The notes under the pieces were generated by a model that was given only the letters and a program-made list of their open reading frames with translations, ran no database searches and was not told the origin of the DNA. A stretch of 17,335 nucleotides of DNA from Desulfobacterales bacterium (GTDB lineage: Bacteria > Desulfobacterota > Desulfobacteria > Desulfobacterales > RPRI01). Shown here piece after piece: positions 14,343-17,335 of the stretch (position 1 is its first letter; every line of letters starts with the position of its first letter). The stretch is taken from assembly GCA_030689795.1 (NCBI GenBank), contig JAUYEO010000281.1:1-17335 (forward strand). Direction: 5' to 3'. The translations under genes and the position numbers were made by a program.

Positions 14343-15341
14343 ATGAATGTAAAGTACATGTTCTCACTCGTTGCGGTAACTCTTTTGTTTCTGCTTGCCT
14401 ATGTTGGAGTTGAAGCGGCAGGTCTTCAAGTCCTGTTCGGGATTGTCATCCCTTACGCGGCTATTATTGTTTTTATCGTCGGGGTTACAAATCGTGTGAT
14501 AGGATGGGCTCGATCTCCTGTGCCATTCAGAATCCCTTCAACCTGCGGGCAGCAGAGATCCCTTCCGTGGATAAAAGCATCTGAATTGGATAATCCATTC
14601 ACGACGCCGGGTGTTATAGCAAGGATGTTTTTAGAAATACTCTTTTTCCGATCTTTATTCAGGAATACAACATCAAAGCTTGGTGAAGGGCCCAAGATTT
14701 ATTTTAGCCTTGAAATGTGGCTCTGGCTTGGCGCTCTTGCTTTTCACTGGTCTTTTCTTACAGTTATCGTCAGACATCTGAGGCTTTTTACCGAGCCGGT
14801 TCCTTTCTGGATAGGGCTTCTCGAAAAGGCAGACGGGTTTTTTCAGGTCGGAGTACCCGGAATTTTCTTGTCCGGGGTAGTGCTGCTTGCCGCTGTTTTT
14901 TATCTTTTTTTAAGAAGAGTCATTATTCCCCAGGTTAATTATGTGTCGCTCTCACAGGACTTTTTCCCGCTTTTTCTGATTTTCGGAATAGCTTTCACAG
15001 GAATTTTGATGCGCCATTTTGCAAAAACTGATGTTATCGGGGCAAAACAGCTTGCAATGGGTCTTGTCACTTTTCATCCGACAATTCCCCAGGGAATCGG
15101 CGGTATTTTTTATGTCCACATATTTTTTGTAAGTGTGTTGCTGGCTTATTTCCCTTTCAGCAAGCTTATGCATATGGGTGGTATTTTTATGAGTCCAACA
15201 AGGAATCTGCCGTGCAACACCCGTGCAGTCAGACATATCAATCCATGGAATTATCCTGTAGAAACACATACGTATGAAGAGTATGAAGAAGAATTCAGGG
15301 CAAAAATGATAGAGGCTGGATTGCCGGTTGAAAAGGAGTAA
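14343..15341 (+). CDS. dsrM: DsrM, cytochrome b subunit of the DsrMKJOP complex
   Basis: Membrane dihaem cytochrome b of the NarI/HdrE-like family that takes electrons from menaquinol and passes them to DsrK for sulfite reduction. Five to six hydrophobic segments are visible (about 7-26, 30-50, 125-145, 170-191, 207-224, 252-272). Candidate haem ligands are H135, H144, H245 and H259, with H225 and H277 as alternatives. Diagnostic blocks are ARSPVPFRIPSTCGQQRSLP, RMFLEILFFRSLFRNT, HLRLFTEPVPFW and PFSKLMHMGGIFMSPTRN. The soluble tail HINPWNYPVETHTYEEYEEE is characteristic of DsrM. It is 332 residues, full length. dsrK begins 3 bases after the stop. Confidence 0.93.
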   Translation: MNVKYMFSLVAVTLLFLLAYVGVEAAGLQVLFGIVIPYAAIIVFIVGVTNRVIGWARSPVPFRIPSTCGQQRSLPWIKASELDNPFTTPGVIARMFLEILFFRSLFRNTTSKLGEGPKIYFSLEMWLWLGALAFHWSFLTVIVRHLRLFTEPVPFWIGLLEKADGFFQVGVPGIFLSGVVLLAAVFYLFLRRVIIPQVNYVSLSQDFFPLFLIFGIAFTGILMRHFAKTDVIGAKQLAMGLVTFHPTIPQGIGGIFYVHIFFVSVLLAYFPFSKLMHMGGIFMSPTRNLPCNTRAVRHINPWNYPVETHTYEEYEEEFRAKMIEAGLPVEKE

Positions 15342-15344
15342 CTA

Positions 15345-16958
15345 ATGTCGGGTCCAAAACCAAATGAGCTGATAGAAAAAATAGATTACAATCCTCCTCA
15401 AAAAGGATGGATGGATGTCCCTGTCAAAATCAGAAAGGGCATGTACTGTTACGCATCAAACCCTAAAAGCGTGGAATATGTCCATCTTCCACATGCGAGG
15501 CCATGGAATCCGCTTGAAGAAGACTGGAAGCTTCCGGACAACTGGAAAGAGATAGTTCATAACGCTTTCAGGGAAAGGCTTGACAGGTTCCGTTCGTTCA
15601 AAGTTTTTATGGATATATGCGTAAGGTGCGGAGCATGCGCGGATAAATGCCATTTCTTTATCGGGACAGGCGATCCCAAAAATATGCCTGTTTTAAGGGC
15701 CGAACTTCTCCGCTCGGTTTACAGAAATGATTTTACGACGGCAGGAAAAATCCTTGGGAAAGTTGCAGGGGCGCGGGAGCTTACTCTGGATGTGCTGAAA
15801 GAATGGTGGTACTATTTCTTTCAGTGTACCGAATGCAGGCGCTGCTCGGTGTTTTGCCCTTACGGCATCGACACAGCCGAGATAACGATAATGGCCAGAG
15901 AGATATTCAACCTCCTCGGTCTTAACATCGACTGGATAGCGACCCCTGTTGCAAACTGTTACAGAACAGGAAACCATCTTGGAATTCAGCCCCATGCTTT
16001 CAAGGAGATGATTGAATTCTTTGTAGACGACATAGAGGAAAAGACGGGTGTCAAGGTTGAGCCTTCATTCAACAAGAAGGGCGCCGATATACTGTTCGTC
16101 ACTCCCTCCGGGGATGTCTTTGCGGATCCGGGCACCTACACTGCCATGGGCTACCTGATGCTTTTCCATTACTTAAAGGAGCAGGGTCTTAATGTTACAT
16201 GGAGCACATATGCATCAGAAGGCGGAAACTTCGGGTTTTTCACTTCCCATGAAATGATGAAACGTCTTAATTCAAAGATGTATGCCGAAGCGAAGCGTCT
16301 TGGTGTAAAGTGGATTCTCGGCGGGGAGTGCGGGCATATGTGGCGTGTCATAAACCAGTATATGGATACGATGAACGGTCCGGCCGATTTTCTTGAAGAG
16401 CCGATTTCTCCCATAACGGGGACTAAATTTACAAACGCAAAATCTACCAAAATGGTACATCTGTCTGAATTTACGGCAGATCTTATCTATCACAATAAGC
16501 TGAAACTTGATAAAAGCCGCAATGATAACCTGATAGTCACCTACCATGATTCGTGTAACCCTGCCAGGGGAATGGGCCTTTTTGATGAACCGAGATATGT
16601 CATAAATAGCGTATGCAACCATTTTCATGATATGCCGAGAAATACCATCAGGGAACAGACCTTTTGCTGCGGCAGCGGATCGGGTCTTAATGCCGGGGAA
16701 GATACAGAACTGAGGCTGTGCGGCGGTCTTCCGAGGGCCAATGCGGTAAAACATGTTCATGAAAAATTCGGGGTAAATATGCTGGCCACTATTTGCGCCA
16801 TCGACAGGGCGGCTCTTCCGCCGCTTATGGATTACTGGGTTCCGGGAGTAGGCGTTACCGGTCTTACCGAGATGGTTGCAAATGCCTTGATAATGCCGGG
16901 TGAAGCCGAAAGAACTACCAACCTGCGCGGCGAGCCGCTTCCAGGAATGGAGGAGTAA
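15345..16958 (+). CDS. dsrK: DsrK, HdrD-like iron-sulfur subunit of DsrMKJOP
   Basis: Cytoplasmic [4Fe-4S] protein related to heterodisulfide reductase HdrD, thought to reduce the DsrC trisulfide during sulfite reduction. Two cubane cluster motifs are complete: C92-C95-C98-C102 (ICVRCGACADKC) and C161-C164-C167-C171 (CTECRRCSVFCP). A CCG-domain set for the special catalytic cluster follows: C404 (HDSCNPARGMG), C441-C442 (TFCCGSGSGLNAG), C459 and perhaps C484. The N-terminal segment and total length (537) are normal for the family. ATG 15345 follows AAAAGGAGTAACTA, with the ribosome-binding site in the end of dsrM. The dsrJ start is one base after the stop. Confidence 0.94.
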   Translation: MSGPKPNELIEKIDYNPPQKGWMDVPVKIRKGMYCYASNPKSVEYVHLPHARPWNPLEEDWKLPDNWKEIVHNAFRERLDRFRSFKVFMDICVRCGACADKCHFFIGTGDPKNMPVLRAELLRSVYRNDFTTAGKILGKVAGARELTLDVLKEWWYYFFQCTECRRCSVFCPYGIDTAEITIMAREIFNLLGLNIDWIATPVANCYRTGNHLGIQPHAFKEMIEFFVDDIEEKTGVKVEPSFNKKGADILFVTPSGDVFADPGTYTAMGYLMLFHYLKEQGLNVTWSTYASEGGNFGFFTSHEMMKRLNSKMYAEAKRLGVKWILGGECGHMWRVINQYMDTMNGPADFLEEPISPITGTKFTNAKSTKMVHLSEFTADLIYHNKLKLDKSRNDNLIVTYHDSCNPARGMGLFDEPRYVINSVCNHFHDMPRNTIREQTFCCGSGSGLNAGEDTELRLCGGLPRANAVKHVHEKFGVNMLATICAIDRAALPPLMDYWVPGVGVTGLTEMVANALIMPGEAERTTNLRGEPLPGMEE

Positions 16959-16959
16959 A

Positions 16960-17335
16960 ATGTCTGAAGAAAAAAAGATATACAATAAAGGTGTAGTTGT
17001 TGCCGGTCTCATAATATTTGCAGTTATTTTCATGTTTCCTTTCTGGTATAATTTAGGGAAAGCCGCCCCGGTTCCGGAGCCTGTACTTACTGAGAAGGCT
17101 AAAGCCGCAAAAGAGTGTATTGAGCCCAAGTCCTTCATGAAAGCCGGGCACATGCAGATTCTTAATGACTGGAGAAACTCGGTTGTGCGGGATGAAAACA
17201 GAGTTTATGTCAGCAGCAAAGACAAAGAATTTGATATGAGCCTGTCCAACACATGCTTGGATTGCCATTCAAATAAGGCCGATTTTTGTGATAAATGCCA
17301 CAATTATGCATCGGTGAATCCTTACTGCTGGGATT
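16960..17335 (+). CDS. dsrJ: DsrJ, periplasmic triheme cytochrome c (5' part, cut by window edge)
   Basis: The first 125 codons of the membrane-anchored c-type cytochrome of DsrMKJOP. An uncleaved-signal-type helix (about 12-30, VVVAGLIIFAVIFMFPFW) leads to the periplasmic part. Haem attachment sites CLDCH (99-103) and CDKCH (110-114) are complete. A third, YCWD at the edge, fits the start of CxxCH but is incomplete. C53 in ECIEPKSFMKAGHM occupies the place of the cysteine that ligates a haem in A. vinosum DsrJ; that role is known for the family and inferred here. ATG 16960 has GGAGGAG just upstream inside dsrK. dsrO and dsrP presumably follow outside the window. Confidence 0.9.
   Translation, partial: MSEEKKIYNKGVVVAGLIIFAVIFMFPFWYNLGKAAPVPEPVLTEKAKAAKECIEPKSFMKAGHMQILNDWRNSVVRDENRVYVSSKDKEFDMSLSNTCLDCHSNKADFCDKCHNYASVNPYCWD

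Noticed and set aside
16272..17153. Minus-strand open frame of 293 codons
   Set aside because: It lies opposite the unmistakable dsrK and dsrJ genes, and its predicted protein has no recognisable domain; it is a shadow frame.

Overview
The window looks like chromosomal DNA from a sulfate-reducing member of the Desulfobacterota (the former Deltaproteobacteria). The best evidence is at the right end, where three consecutive genes read as dsrM, dsrK and the start of dsrJ, from the membrane complex DsrMKJOP that passes electrons to dissimilatory sulfite reduction. The conserved RsbRD-type N-terminal domain protein before dsrM, the sigma-54-type two-component pair and the moderate GC content fit this, but I cannot name a genus. 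All genes appear intact. I see no tRNA, rRNA, CRISPR array, transposase or phage gene.

Layout. 1-357 is a leader full of short inverted and direct repeats, then ilvE (branched-chain aminotransferase) and a eukaryotic-type UTP--sugar-1-phosphate uridylyltransferase, both rightward. A leftward gene converges on them and encodes a c-di-AMP cyclase fused to YbbR (CdaR-like) domains. A 470-base divergent intergenic region follows, with an inverted-repeat operator candidate, a sigma-70-type promoter and a structured repeat. Next comes a rightward group: a stand-alone CBM48 domain protein and a UPF0173-type metallo-beta-lactamase-fold hydrolase, then a second copy of the structured repeat, a PfkB-family (adenosine kinase-like) kinase, and a membrane-anchored TPR protein. 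7509-7901 is a convergent intergenic region with an elaborate hairpin, a possible 20-codon ORF and a set of palindromes. From 13425 leftward lie aconitase (acnA), a membrane sensor histidine kinase and an NtrC-type response regulator, tightly packed. Divergently, from about 13567 rightward, a strong promoter candidate leads into the RsbRD-domain gene, dsrM, dsrK and dsrJ, which runs off the right edge.

How they fit together. dsrMKJ link the quinone pool and periplasmic haems to the cytoplasmic DsrK iron-sulfur protein. AcnA serves the TCA cycle. The adjacent kinase/regulator pair may be co-transcribed with acnA. The left half covers amino-acid, nucleotide-sugar and c-di-AMP metabolism.

Start codons were moved for ilvE (ATG 358 rather than TTG 283), acnA (ATG at 13425 rather than 13464) and the PfkB kinase (GTG 5804 rather than TTG 5795) on ribosome-binding-site and family-length grounds. 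The most interesting non-coding signals are the duplicated 92-94-base hairpin element, the hairpin that would hide a strong Shine-Dalgarno at 7560-7566, the repeated GTTCAATAATTTGAACC palindrome, and the head of the dsr operon. I did not find a clearly new enzymatic system.
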